From Streptomyces sp. SJL17-4 (lineage in GTDB: Bacteria > Actinomycetota > Actinomycetes > Streptomycetales > Streptomycetaceae), in assembly GCF_036826855.1 (NCBI RefSeq), contig NZ_CP104578.1:3658001-3722000 (forward strand): DNA of 64,000 nucleotides. The letters are read 5' to 3'. Below are positions 36,984 to 47,105 of the stretch, one piece after another (within the stretch, counting starts at the first letter, position 1; each line of letters begins with the position of its first letter). The translations under genes were made by a program, and so were the position numbers. Below the pieces are notes generated by a model. It saw nothing but the letters and a program-made list of their open reading frames with translations. It ran no database searches and was not told the DNA's origin.

Positions 36984-37185
36984 TCTGCACACCGGATGAT
37001 CTTCACGGATCGGCGGGGGCGGTGCGGGAGGACGGGATGGGAGTGCGTACGATCTCGGTCATCACGCCCTGAGAACGGGCGGGTTGAGACGCGACGGGCC
37101 GGAGGATGGCCCGACGAGGGGCACCCGGCGGGTGGCGGGAGCCTTGGGGTCCTAGGGTGGGCCGACTTCCTTGGTGCGGGTGGGA

Positions 37186-37315
37186 CCGCCCTCTTTCCGA
37201 GAGTCGCTCCTTCCGGTGGTGCGTCAAGGGCGCTCCTTCGTCGCGTCGCTGCGCGATGGCCTTCGGCCACCCTTGACCCACCACCTCCAGGAGCGAAAAC
37301 ACTCTCGGAGGGCGG
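37186..37315. repeat. self-palindromic unit, left arm
   Basis: A 130-nt hairpin-forming unit bounded by CCGCCCTC and GAGGGCGG. Inside, GGTGGTGCGTCAAGGG pairs with CCCTTGACCCACCACC (37215-37230 with 37270-37285, one mismatch) and GGAGCG-type blocks continue the pairing outward. Confidence 0.8.
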
Positions 37316-37919
37316 TCCAGGGGGCGGGGTCACGCGTAGGGCCCGGGCAGCGGCCGCTCGCCGCGTGCGTGTGCCGGCCGGTGGGTGGGGGCTTGGTTCG
37401 CGGCCGAGGGGGATGGGCTTCCGCCGGCCGGTTCGGGTGCGCGGTTGTTGGATGGGGCGGTTGGGCTCGGCTCAGCGGCGGAATGCCGATCGGAGCGGGG
37501 CTTCAGGCCCCGCTGGTCACTCCTGGTGGGTGGGGCGTGAGTAACTCTGCATTTCTCCGAGTAACAGGCCCCGCCAGATCCCCCAAGGGGGGCGAATCGC
37601 ACCAATCGGACTGTGAAACTGCAAGAAACTCACGCCGACCGCTCCCACCACCCACGAACACGGACCAGCGGGGCCTGAATCCCAACCAACCGCCGGCCGC
37701 AACCCGCCAAGCCAAGCCGGGCCGCCCCATTCAACAACCGCGCACCCCCAACCCACCGGACTTCACCCACCGGCCCGAGCAACGAACCAAGCCCCACCCG
37801 CTCACCGGCACAGCCAAACCCACCGCAACCGATGCCCGGCCTCGCACCCCACCCACAAGCCCCACGCCGCCCACGACGCGCAACCACCCCCGAGGCCCCC
37901 GCGTGGCCCCGGCCCTCGG

Positions 37920-38053
37920 CCGCCCTCCGAGTGTGAAAAGGCGGCCTCCGCCGCCGGGTCAAGGGTGGAGCGAAGCGGAATCGGCGAAGCCGACGCGACG
38001 AAGGAGCGCCCTTGACGCGGTGGTGGAGGACGCCACACTCGGAAAGAGGGCGG
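37920..38053. repeat. self-palindromic unit, right arm
   Basis: A 134-nt unit bounded by CCGCCCTC and GAGGGCGG, with GTCAAGGG (37958-37965) pairing with CCCTTGAC (38009-38016) and outer blocks GAGTGTG/CACACTC pairing as well. It is a diverged copy of the unit at 37186-37315. Confidence 0.8.
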
Positions 38054-38128
38054 CCGCACCCGCACCCTCACAGTCGGCCCACCCCCTGAGCCTTATCGGG
38101 GTGACGGCGCCCCCTCCGCGTAAACCCG

Positions 38129-38821
38129 GTGAACGCCGCAACCCAGCCTCCTACGATCACGCTCACCCACCAATGGCTGCGCAAGCTGTCCCGTCGCCCC
38201 GGGCCGCGTGGGCTCGTCGCCGTGCACATACGGCTGCCCGACGGCGAGCCCGTGACCGTCGGGCGGTACAGCGATCGGGAGCCCGCCCGGGTGTCGGCCG
38301 CCGAGGCCGTGCAGCGGGTTTCCGCGGCCGCCGACTCCCGGGGCTGGGAGGTGTTCCTGCCCCGCCCCGTCTCACGCCGCGAGGTCCGGCACATCCGGCC
38401 CGTACGGCAGGTCAACGGGTGGCGCTACCGGCCCGATGCCCACGGCACACCGCCCTGCCTCTGTCACGGGTGCCGGGACCGCGGCGGCTACGGCACCCGC
38501 CGGCTCGGCGAGCGGCGGCCCCATCCGCTCGACGGGCCGCCGCCCGCCCCCCGCGTGCTGCTCGCCCGGATCGAGGCGGCCGACGCGCGGGACGACACGG
38601 CGGCGCTGTGCGAGGCCCTCCGCTGGTACGGGATGCGGCGACGCGGGCCCCTGGCCCGCCTCGCTCGCCTTGCCCGGCATGCCGACCCGGCCGTACGGAT
38701 CGCCCTCGTCGACGCCGTGGCGTACTGGTCCACACCCGGAGTCGACGCGCTCCTACGGGAGTTGGAGCGCGACTCAGATCCCGGCGTGCGGGAGACCGTC
38801 GCGGAGGCGCTTGTTCGGTGA
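38129..38821 (+). CDS. HEAT-repeat domain protein
   Basis: A 230-residue protein, likely cytoplasmic. The N-terminal ~110 residues are unrecognised, basic, and end in P-C-L-C-H-G-C, a possible metal-binding Cys cluster. From about 140 onward are helical HEAT-like repeats (A-R-H-A-D-P-A-V-R-I-A-L-V-D-A, D-S-D-P-G-V-R-E-T-V-A-E-A-L). HEAT repeats mediate protein contacts; the partner is unknown. GTG start at 38129 without a clear ribosome-binding site, so the start is uncertain. Confidence 0.72.
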   Translation: MNAATQPPTITLTHQWLRKLSRRPGPRGLVAVHIRLPDGEPVTVGRYSDREPARVSAAEAVQRVSAAADSRGWEVFLPRPVSRREVRHIRPVRQVNGWRYRPDAHGTPPCLCHGCRDRGGYGTRRLGERRPHPLDGPPPAPRVLLARIEAADARDDTAALCEALRWYGMRRRGPLARLARLARHADPAVRIALVDAVAYWSTPGVDALLRELERDSDPGVRETVAEALVR

Positions 38822-38903
38822 GCGAACGTACCTGACCGGTTTCCGCTCTTGACGCGGAGTCAAAATCTCGCTGAACATTCAGCACGCACAACAGAACATC
38901 TGA

Positions 38904-40390
<1,487 letters not shown>

Positions 40391-40410
40391 GCAACGGAAA
40401 CACACGAACG

Positions 40411-40450
40411 CCCGGGCGGGTCGGTGAACATCGCACCCGACCCGCCCGGG
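40411..40450. terminator. bidirectional terminator
   Basis: A 16-17-bp stem (CCCGGGCGGGTCGGTG / CACCCGACCCGCCCGGG, one bulge) with a 7-nt loop lies between the convergent aminopeptidase and LolA-like genes. Confidence 0.85.
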
Positions 40451-40474
40451 GTCCCACCTCCGGCCGGAGCGGCC

Positions 40475-41671
40475 CTACTTGCCGGCGTTCGCCGCGTCCA
40501 TCAGCGCGTCCTTCGTCACCGCGCCGACATAGACCTTGCCGTCGTCGGTGAGGAGCGCGTTCACGATCTTCGTCTTGAAGACGGTGCCCGAGCCGAATTT
40601 GCCGGTGACCTTGTCACCGAAGGAATCCAGGAGCCCCTGGAACTCCTTCGGCGCCTCGTCCGTCTTCGGCGCCGGCGCACCGCTGTCGATCTTCGCGATC
40701 GTCGTCCAGCCCTCGCCGATGACGTTCACGCCGCCCTTGCCGGAGCCGGCGCCCGGACCGAAGCCGCCGAACGCGTCCTCAAGGCCCCCCGGCAGCTGAC
40801 CGCCGAACGGGTCGCCCTTCTCGCCGGCCGCCTCCTCGGCCGCCTTCTCCGCCCCGCCCTCGGTCACCTTCGCGCCCTCCGGCGCCTTGAAGGTGAAGTC
40901 GGAGGCCGCCGGCTTCGAAAAGTCGACCTTCGTGAAGCCCGCGTCGACGACGGGCTTGCCGCCCTCGACGGAGGCGAGGGTGAACTTCAGCGGGGTGCCG
41001 TTCGCCGCGTCCACCGCGATCTTCACCGACTCGACCGTCGAACCGGACTGCTTCGGCTTGATCAGCAGCTGGTACGCGTCCCGGCCGGCCACCTTCGCCG
41101 TACCGTCGACGGTGATCGACGTGGTGTCGCCCGCGGCCTTCAGGACCTCGTCCGCGAGCTGCTTGGGCGTGCCCGGGAGCTCCTTCTCCTCCGGGGCGTG
41201 GGCGTCCGCGCCCGCCGGGGCCTTCTCGTGGAAGACCTCGTTGGACTTGCTGTCGTACGCCCAGACGTCGTCGCCGTTGTGGATCAGGCTGTACTCGTCG
41301 GAGCCGTCGAGCAGGGTCAGCTTCTGGCGCTCGGGGCCGTCCGCCGCCACCCGCAGGGTGTGGCTGCCGGAGACGAGCTGGGTCAGCCGCTCCGAGGGGT
41401 CCGCCGAGGAGGGCCCGCCGCCGCCGATGCCGCCCAGGGCGGAGGTCAGTCCGTCCAGGGGCAGCCCCAGGTCGGTGGAGATCCGGAACGTGCCGGACAG
41501 CGTCTGGGTGTCCGAGGCGGCGATCTTCTCGATGAGCTGCTGGGCGGTGATCTCCGGCAGATCGGGGTCGCCGGACGCCGCCAGCGCCGGGACAAGGCCG
41601 ATGGTCGCCGCGGCAACTCCTGCCACCGCGACCGGGACGATGTACCGGCTCGCCTTACGGGTCTGTGCCAT
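40475..41671 (-). CDS. LolA-like/DUF2092 exported protein
   Basis: A 398-residue exported or membrane-tethered protein. N-terminal A-S-R-Y-I-V-P-V-A-V-A-G-V-A-A-A-T-I is a signal or anchor. The body resembles the LolA-type lipoprotein-carrier fold found in actinobacterial lipid-binding proteins: repeated beta patterns, Q-T-L-S-G-T-F, D-A-Y-Q-L-L-I-K-P. A Gly-rich insertion (G-G-F-G-P-G-A-G-S-G) lies near 305. Start ATG at 41671, preceded by GGAGGTAGGGGAG. It may bind lipids at the cell surface; function is not established. Confidence 0.8.
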   Translation of the reverse strand: MAQTRKASRYIVPVAVAGVAAATIGLVPALAASGDPDLPEITAQQLIEKIAASDTQTLSGTFRISTDLGLPLDGLTSALGGIGGGGPSSADPSERLTQLVSGSHTLRVAADGPERQKLTLLDGSDEYSLIHNGDDVWAYDSKSNEVFHEKAPAGADAHAPEEKELPGTPKQLADEVLKAAGDTTSITVDGTAKVAGRDAYQLLIKPKQSGSTVESVKIAVDAANGTPLKFTLASVEGGKPVVDAGFTKVDFSKPAASDFTFKAPEGAKVTEGGAEKAAEEAAGEKGDPFGGQLPGGLEDAFGGFGPGAGSGKGGVNVIGEGWTTIAKIDSGAPAPKTDEAPKEFQGLLDSFGDKVTGKFGSGTVFKTKIVNALLTDDGKVYVGAVTKDALMDAANAGK

Positions 41672-41833
41672 GGTCTCCCCTACCTCCGTGCCCTCGCGGG
41701 CCCTCGTGGTCGATGTCTCCATCTCACCAAAAGGGAAGGGCGGAAGCGTCAGCCCGGGGGATCAACCTCGCGTACTGCTACGGGATGACCCGACCCTGAG
41801 ACGGACCACGCCGTACGGGGGACCCGGAGGGCC

Positions 41834-42844
41834 TCAGCCCGCCCGGTGCACCACCGCGTCGCACATCTCCGCGAGGGCCGCCTTCGCGTATCCGTCCGGC
41901 AGCGGGGCGAGCATCGCGCGCGCCTCCTCCGCGTACCGCACGGTGTCCCGGCGGGCCTGCTCCAGGGCCGGGTGGGCGCGCAGCCGGCGCAGGACCTCGG
42001 CGTGCCGGGCGTCGTCGGTCAGGTCGCCGTCGACGAGCTCGACGAGCTCCAGGTCCTCGGGGCGCCCGTGCGCGGCGGCCGCGGCCCGGAGGCGCAGGAC
42101 GGGCAGGGTCGGGATGCCCTCGCGGAGGTCGGTGCCGGGGGTCTTGCCGGACTCGTGGGAGTCGGAGGCGATGTCGAGGACGTCGTCGGCGAGCTGGAAG
42201 GCGACGCCGAGCCGTTCGCCGTACTGGGTGAGGATGTCGACGACGCTCTCGTCGGCGCCGGCCATCATGGCGCCGAAGCGGCAGGAGACGGCGACGAGGG
42301 AGCCGGTCTTGCCGCCGAGGACGTCGAGGTAGTGGTCGACGGGGTCGCGGCCCTCCTGCGGACCGGCGGTCTCCAGGATCTGGCCGGTGACGAGCCGTTC
42401 GAACGCCTCGGCCTGGATGCGTACGGCCTCGGGGCCGAGGTCCGCGAGCGTGTGCGAGGCGCGGGCGAAGAGGAAGTCACCCGTGAGGACGGCGATCGAG
42501 TTGCCCCAGCGGGTGTTGGCGCTGTCGACGCCGCGCCGGACGTCGGCCTCGTCCATGACGTCGTCGTGGTAGAGCGTGGCCAGATGGGTGAGTTCGACGA
42601 CGACGGCGGAGGGCACGACGCCGGGCGCGTAGGGGTCGCCGAACTGGGCGGCGAGCATCACGAGCAGGGGGCGGAACCGCTTGCCACCGGCCAGGACGAG
42701 GTGCTGCGCGGCCTCCGTGATGAAGGGGACATCGCTCTTGGTGGCGTCGAGGAGGCCCGCCTCCACTGCCGCCAACCCGGTCTGGACATCGGCCTCAAGA
42801 GCCTGGTCCCGCACGCTAAGACCGAACGGCCCGACGACGGTCAC
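41834..42844 (-). CDS. polyprenyl diphosphate synthase
   Basis: A 336-residue trans-isoprenyl diphosphate synthase. The first Asp-rich motif D-D-V-M-D is at 94-98 and the second D-D-V-L-D at 219-223, with G-G-K-R-F-R-P at 53-59. It elongates allylic diphosphates with IPP. In Streptomyces this gene most likely makes the long side chain of menaquinone, the electron acceptor of the complex I encoded nearby. Start GTG at 42844 with AGGAG upstream. Confidence 0.93.
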   Translation of the reverse strand: MTVVGPFGLSVRDQALEADVQTGLAAVEAGLLDATKSDVPFITEAAQHLVLAGGKRFRPLLVMLAAQFGDPYAPGVVPSAVVVELTHLATLYHDDVMDEADVRRGVDSANTRWGNSIAVLTGDFLFARASHTLADLGPEAVRIQAEAFERLVTGQILETAGPQEGRDPVDHYLDVLGGKTGSLVAVSCRFGAMMAGADESVVDILTQYGERLGVAFQLADDVLDIASDSHESGKTPGTDLREGIPTLPVLRLRAAAAAHGRPEDLELVELVDGDLTDDARHAEVLRRLRAHPALEQARRDTVRYAEEARAMLAPLPDGYAKAALAEMCDAVVHRAG

Positions 42845-43054
42845 GAGGGGGTCTCCTGTCTGCTGACGCCTGCTGATGTTCCCACGAATCGTTCACACGG
42901 ATTGCGGGCGATCACGCTGACGATCACATGGATTGTCGATGTGTCGCTCGATTCACTCAAGCCAGCGTATCCGGTCACCTTTCGATCACCGTGGGCGCCT
43001 TCCCGTCACCCCCGGTATGTTCGGGATCAGCTCATACGACCAGGAGTGCTCTTT

Positions 43055-43708
43055 TTGTCCCGAACAACGATCGACACCGATACGAACGGCGTGCAGCCTC
43101 CCCCCGAGGACGACCGCGCCTTCTTCGGGCATCCCCGGGGTCTGCTGAGCCTCTCCGGCCTGGAGGTCTGGGAGCGGTTCTCGTTCCTCGGCATACAGGC
43201 GATCCTCGTCCTCCACTTCGCCGCGGCCGTCTCCGACGGCGGTCTCGGCATGGCGGCGGGCACCACCGCCTCGGTATCGGCGGCGTACGGCACGCTCGTC
43301 TACCTGGTGTCGGTGGCCGGCGGCCGGCTCGCGGACCGCAAGGGCTACCACTGGGGCTTCTCGGCCGCCGCGCTCGGCATGACGCTCGGCCTGATCCAGT
43401 ACGTGGCGGGCCGCCGTCACCTGGCCGGACGCAAGCACTCGGCCGAATTCGCCCTGGCCCCCGCAGCCATGCGGCGGGCGGTCCGGCTGATCGCCTTCGG
43501 CGTGATCCTCGGCGGTCTGTCGTTCCTCCTGTTGGTCCTGCCGACCTCCGGGCACGCCGACGACACGTACAAGACCTGGATGCCGTCGGCGAGGGCGAGC
43601 GAGAGGCGCCGTGGCCGTCGCCGTCGGCCTCGTCGTCATCGCCTGGCGCCCTGGCAGCGCCGCACCATGCACCCCGTCCACCAGGGAGCCACGAGGTATC
43701 CGCGATGA
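43055..43708 (+). pseudogene. degenerate POT/PTR2 oligopeptide transporter
   Basis: A 217-codon frame that begins like a proton-dependent oligopeptide transporter (F-F-G-H-P-R-G-L, E-V-W-E-R-F-S-F) but has large internal gaps. G-G-R-L-A-D-R joins directly to K-G-Y-H-W-G-F (about helices 3-5 missing). A-V-R-L-I joins to F-G-V-I-L-G-G-L-S-F (about 150 residues missing). The end is frameshifted: V-A-V-A-V-G-L-V-V-I-A is in another frame near 43610-43645 and one missing C restores A-P-W-Q-R-R-T-M-H-P-V-H. Normal length is about 500. TTG start with AGGAG 8 nt before. The stop overlaps the next start (ATGA). Confidence 0.85.
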
Positions 43709-45702
43709 AGATCCGTACCGACTTCCCGTACGAGACCCTGCACGAGGACATCCGCATCCCGCTGCCCGACGGGACGAAGCTGTACGCGCGCGTGTGGCGG
43801 CCGCTCACCGACGAACCCGTACCGGCGCTCCTGGAGTACCTGCCGTACCGGCTCACCGACTGGACCGCGCCCCGTGACTGGCAGCGCCATCCCTGGTACG
43901 CGGGCCACGGCTACGCCTCCGTACGGGTCGACGTCCGCGGCCACGGCAACAGCGAGGGACTCCCCGGCGACGAGTACGACCCGGTCGAGCTCGCCGACGG
44001 TGTCGCCGTCGTGAACTGGCTCGCCGAGCAGCCCTGGTGCACCGGCAAGGTCGGCATGTTCGGCATCTCGTGGGGCGGCTTCAACTCGCTCCAGATCGCC
44101 GCCCTCGCCCCCGAGCCCCTCAAGGCGATCGTCACCGTCTGCTCCACCGACGACCGCTACGACAACGACGTCCACTACATGGGCGGCTCCGTCCTCGCCG
44201 TCGACATGCACGCCTGGGCCGCCACCATGCTCGCCTTCGTCTGCCGCCCGCCCGACCCGCAGCACGTGGGCGAGGAGTGGCGCGCGATGTGGCTGAAGCG
44301 CCTGGAGGCCGTGGAACCGTTCCTGCACACCTGGCTCTCCCACCAGACCCGCGACGCGTACTGGCGGCACGGCAGCGTCTGCGAGGACTACGGCGCCATC
44401 CGGGCCGCCGTCCTCGCCGTCGGCGGCTGGCACGACCCGTACCGCGACACCGTCCTGCGGCTCGCCCAGCACCTCCCCCAGGACCGGGTGCGCGGCATCA
44501 TCGGCCCCTGGTCGCACCAGTACCCGGACCGCGGCCTGCCCCCCGGCCCGGCCATCGGCTTCCTCCAGGAGACCCTGCGCTGGTGGGACCACCACCTCAA
44601 GGACGCCGACAACGACGTGATGGCCGAGCCGCTGCTCCGGTCCTGGATCAGCGACTCGCACCCGCCGGCGACGGTGTACGACGAGCTGCCGGGGCGCTGG
44701 GTCACCGACCCCGCCTGGCCCTCCCCGAACGTCACCCCCGTGACGTACGCCTTCCAGGGCGTGCCGGTCGTGGTCGACTCGCCGCAGCAGACCGGGCTCG
44801 ACGCGGGCCGTTTCTTCCCCTTCGGCAACGACGCCGACCTGCCGCCCGACCAGCGCGACGAGGACGCCCACTCGGCCTGCTTCGACTTCCCCGTCCCGGA
44901 GGACGGCGGCCCCGTCGAGATCCTCGGCCGCCCGTCGGTGAGCCTCGCCCTGCGCACGGCCGCCCCGACCGGGCAGGTCATCGCCCGGCTCTGCGACATC
45001 GCCCCCGACGGCTCCTCCACCCTGGTCACCCGGGGTGTCCTGAACTTCTCCGCGCGCTACGGCCGCGACCGGGCCGTGGAGGCGCAGATCGGCGAGACGG
45101 AGAGCTTCGTCTTCGAGCTGAACGGCATCGGCCATGCCTTCGCCCCCGGCCACCGGGTGCGGCTCGCGGTCTCGTCCACGTACTGGCCGTGGATCTGGCC
45201 GCAGCCGGACGCGGCGGGCTTCACCCTCGACCCGGCGGGCTCCTCCCTGACCCTGCCGGTCCGCCGCCCCACCCAGGACGCCGTCACCTGGGAGGAGCCG
45301 GAGCAGTCGGAGCCGCTCGGCGTGGTCTACCCGCGGACCCTGGAGGAACCGCGCCCGGAGCGGCTGGTGGTCAGGGACGTGGCGAAGGGCGAATGGACCC
45401 TGGAGGTCGACCCGAAGTACGGCGGCACGCGCGTGTACCCGGACGGCCTGGAGTTCACGGAGGACGCGGTGGAGACCTACACGATCGACGAGAGCGGCCC
45501 CCTGTCCGCCCGTACGAACTCGGAGTGGACGCTCAGACTGCACCGGCCGGAGCTGGCCTGGGACGTCACGGTCGACACCCGCTCGGAGATCACCTGCGAC
45601 GCGGACGCGTTCTTCACGGTGAACGAGGTGGTGTGCAAGGAGGGCGGGGAGGTCGTCTTCCACCGGACGTGGGAGAAGACGATCCCCCGTACGGCGGGCT
45701 GA
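43705..45702 (+). CDS. CocE/NonD family hydrolase (X-Pro dipeptidyl-peptidase type)
   Basis: A 665-residue alpha/beta hydrolase of the S15/CocE family. The nucleophile motif G-I-S-W-G-G is at about 119-124, the Asp lies in G-W-H-D-P-Y, and the His in G-P-W-S-H-Q-Y. The C-terminal half is the jelly-roll domain of the family. It acts on acyl, ester or X-Pro peptide bonds; substrate not predictable. No signal peptide. The ATG overlaps the broken transporter's stop, so the two were one operon, perhaps peptide uptake and cleavage. Confidence 0.92.
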   Translation: MKIRTDFPYETLHEDIRIPLPDGTKLYARVWRPLTDEPVPALLEYLPYRLTDWTAPRDWQRHPWYAGHGYASVRVDVRGHGNSEGLPGDEYDPVELADGVAVVNWLAEQPWCTGKVGMFGISWGGFNSLQIAALAPEPLKAIVTVCSTDDRYDNDVHYMGGSVLAVDMHAWAATMLAFVCRPPDPQHVGEEWRAMWLKRLEAVEPFLHTWLSHQTRDAYWRHGSVCEDYGAIRAAVLAVGGWHDPYRDTVLRLAQHLPQDRVRGIIGPWSHQYPDRGLPPGPAIGFLQETLRWWDHHLKDADNDVMAEPLLRSWISDSHPPATVYDELPGRWVTDPAWPSPNVTPVTYAFQGVPVVVDSPQQTGLDAGRFFPFGNDADLPPDQRDEDAHSACFDFPVPEDGGPVEILGRPSVSLALRTAAPTGQVIARLCDIAPDGSSTLVTRGVLNFSARYGRDRAVEAQIGETESFVFELNGIGHAFAPGHRVRLAVSSTYWPWIWPQPDAAGFTLDPAGSSLTLPVRRPTQDAVTWEEPEQSEPLGVVYPRTLEEPRPERLVVRDVAKGEWTLEVDPKYGGTRVYPDGLEFTEDAVETYTIDESGPLSARTNSEWTLRLHRPELAWDVTVDTRSEITCDADAFFTVNEVVCKEGGEVVFHRTWEKTIPRTAG

Positions 45703-45723
45703 ACGCACGCCGTACGGGGGATC
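45681..45723. terminator. 16-bp perfect hairpin with stop codon in the loop
   Basis: GATCCCCCGTACGGCG (45681-45696) pairs perfectly with its complement at 45708-45723; the TGA stop of the hydrolase lies in the 11-nt loop. It terminates between convergent genes. Confidence 0.8.
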
Positions 45724-45758
45724 GGGAAAAGCTGCGACCGGTTACGCGTTCGTGCCGG

Positions 45759-47105
45759 TTACGCGTTCGTGGCGGCCTTGCGACGGCGGGCGATCACCAG
45801 GGCGCCGGCGCCGAGGGCGACGGTCGCGGCGGCCGCGAGGCCGAGCTGGGTGAGGTTCTCGTTCGCACCGGTCGCGGCGAGGTTGCCCTTCACCGGGGTG
45901 TTCGAGGAACCGCCCTGCTGGGTGGTGTTGCTGTTGCCACCGTCGGTGGGCGCCGGGGTGGGCGTGGCGGTGGTCTCCGACGGGGTCGGCTTCGGCTGCG
46001 GCTTGTCGCTCTTGGCCGCGAGGATGTCGAAGTCGGTCTGCGCGAACTGCTCGCCGATGCCGCATTCACCGTTGTTGTTGTCGTACTCGCCGACGCTGAA
46101 GGCCACGCCCTTGCCCGCGGGGGCGTCGGCGGCGACCGTGAGGCGGAGCTTCACGTCGTAGTGCCCGCCCTTGACGAGCTTGCCGACCTCGATGGAGGGG
46201 AACTCCTCGGTGAACGAGGTCCACTCCAGGTTGTCGGCGGAGGACCACTCGACGGGGATGATCCGCTTGGCGAAGTCCGTCTCGTCGTCGATGAGCTCGC
46301 CGGGCGCGGGGAGCCGGACGGCGTCGACGTAGGCCTCGACGCCCTCCAGGGTCTGCGTGGAGGTGTTGCTCACGCGCAGCGAGAAGTAGGCGCTCTTGCC
46401 GGCGGTGACCGTCTTCGGGCCGCTGAGGGCGACCTTGATGGAGTCGTCCTCCTTGCAGTCCTCGGGAAGCTCCTCGAGGCCTTCGAGGGCGTCCTGCGCG
46501 TCGGCGAGCTCCTGCTTGGCGGCCCTCAGCTGCGTGTCGATGCGCGAGAGCTGACGGAAGAGCTCCACCATCGCGTCGTCGTAGGCCTCGTCGGCAGCGT
46601 CGTGCCGGAGCAGCGCGGCGGCCTTGGCGCCGTCGGCGGCCTCGACGTCCTTCTTCGCGTCGGCGACGGCCTTCTCGGCGTCCGCCTTCTGCTGGTCGGT
46701 GGGCGGCTCCACGCCCTCGGCGGGGGTCTCCAGGAGCTTCGCCAGCGCCTCTTCGGCCTTGGCGAGCTTCTCGTCGGCGGCGGTCTTGGCGGCCTTGGCG
46801 GCGTCAAGGGCCTTCGTCGCCTCGGCCAGCTCGGTCGCCACGGCCTCGCCGACGTCCTTGGCGTCGATCTTCTTCTCGTAGCCGTCGCGCTCGGCCTCAA
46901 GCGCGGCGATCTTGGCCTTCGCCGCGGCGACGGCCTTCTCCAGCTCCTCGACGGACGGCTTCTCGTCCTCCTCGTCCGTCGCGGGCTTCTGCGTCGACGC
47001 GGGCGTCGGCTTCGTGTCGGCGAAGGCGGGCGCGGCGCTGAGGAACACGACCGGGGTGGTCACGGCGGCGGCCACGGCGGTCGCAAGGATGCGGCGAATC
47101 TTCAC
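45759..47105 (-). CDS. coiled-coil cell-wall protein with LAxTG sorting signal
   Basis: A 448-residue surface protein. A signal peptide is cut near A-P-A-F-A-D (about 30). Residues about 45-210 are Ala/Glu/Lys/Asp heptad-rich, a long coiled coil broken by one Pro/Gly loop. Residues 215-375 are a beta-type domain (F-S-L-R-V-S-N-T-S-T-Q-T). A Pro/Thr/Ser linker follows, then L-A-A-T-G, a hydrophobic stretch and R-R-R-K, the sortase signal (LAxTG class, known in Streptomyces). Start GTG at 47105. Possibly a stalk or adhesin; specific role unknown. Confidence 0.85.
   Translation of the reverse strand: MKIRRILATAVAAAVTTPVVFLSAAPAFADTKPTPASTQKPATDEEDEKPSVEELEKAVAAAKAKIAALEAERDGYEKKIDAKDVGEAVATELAEATKALDAAKAAKTAADEKLAKAEEALAKLLETPAEGVEPPTDQQKADAEKAVADAKKDVEAADGAKAAALLRHDAADEAYDDAMVELFRQLSRIDTQLRAAKQELADAQDALEGLEELPEDCKEDDSIKVALSGPKTVTAGKSAYFSLRVSNTSTQTLEGVEAYVDAVRLPAPGELIDDETDFAKRIIPVEWSSADNLEWTSFTEEFPSIEVGKLVKGGHYDVKLRLTVAADAPAGKGVAFSVGEYDNNNGECGIGEQFAQTDFDILAAKSDKPQPKPTPSETTATPTPAPTDGGNSNTTQQGGSSNTPVKGNLAATGANENLTQLGLAAAATVALGAGALVIARRRKAATNA

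Larger units (their letters stand above)
37141..38100. repeat. about 950-bp non-coding imperfect palindrome
   Basis: The right half (about 37611-38100) is, read on the other strand, a diverged copy of the left half (about 37141-37556), around a central spacer near 37557-37610. Landmarks in order on each arm are GGTGGGCCGAC, CCGCCCTCTTTCCGAG, GTCAAGGGCGCTCCTTCGTC, GGGGCTTGGTTCG, GCGCGGTTGTTG, TTCAGGCCCCGCTGGT and GGCGTGAGT. Arms differ by substitutions and indels. No frame has good codon use or a ribosome-binding site. No transposase is present. It separates the GNAT gene from the HEAT-repeat gene. Confidence 0.85.

Noticed and set aside
37171..38835. 554-codon plus-strand frame across the palindrome and HEAT-repeat gene
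   Set aside because: It runs through inverted repeats with no codon bias, no start signal, and overlaps the HEAT-repeat gene in another frame.
43636..45708. 690-codon minus-strand frame opposite the CocE/NonD hydrolase
   Set aside because: Shadow of a strongly supported gene on the plus strand; amino-acid composition is that of an antisense frame.
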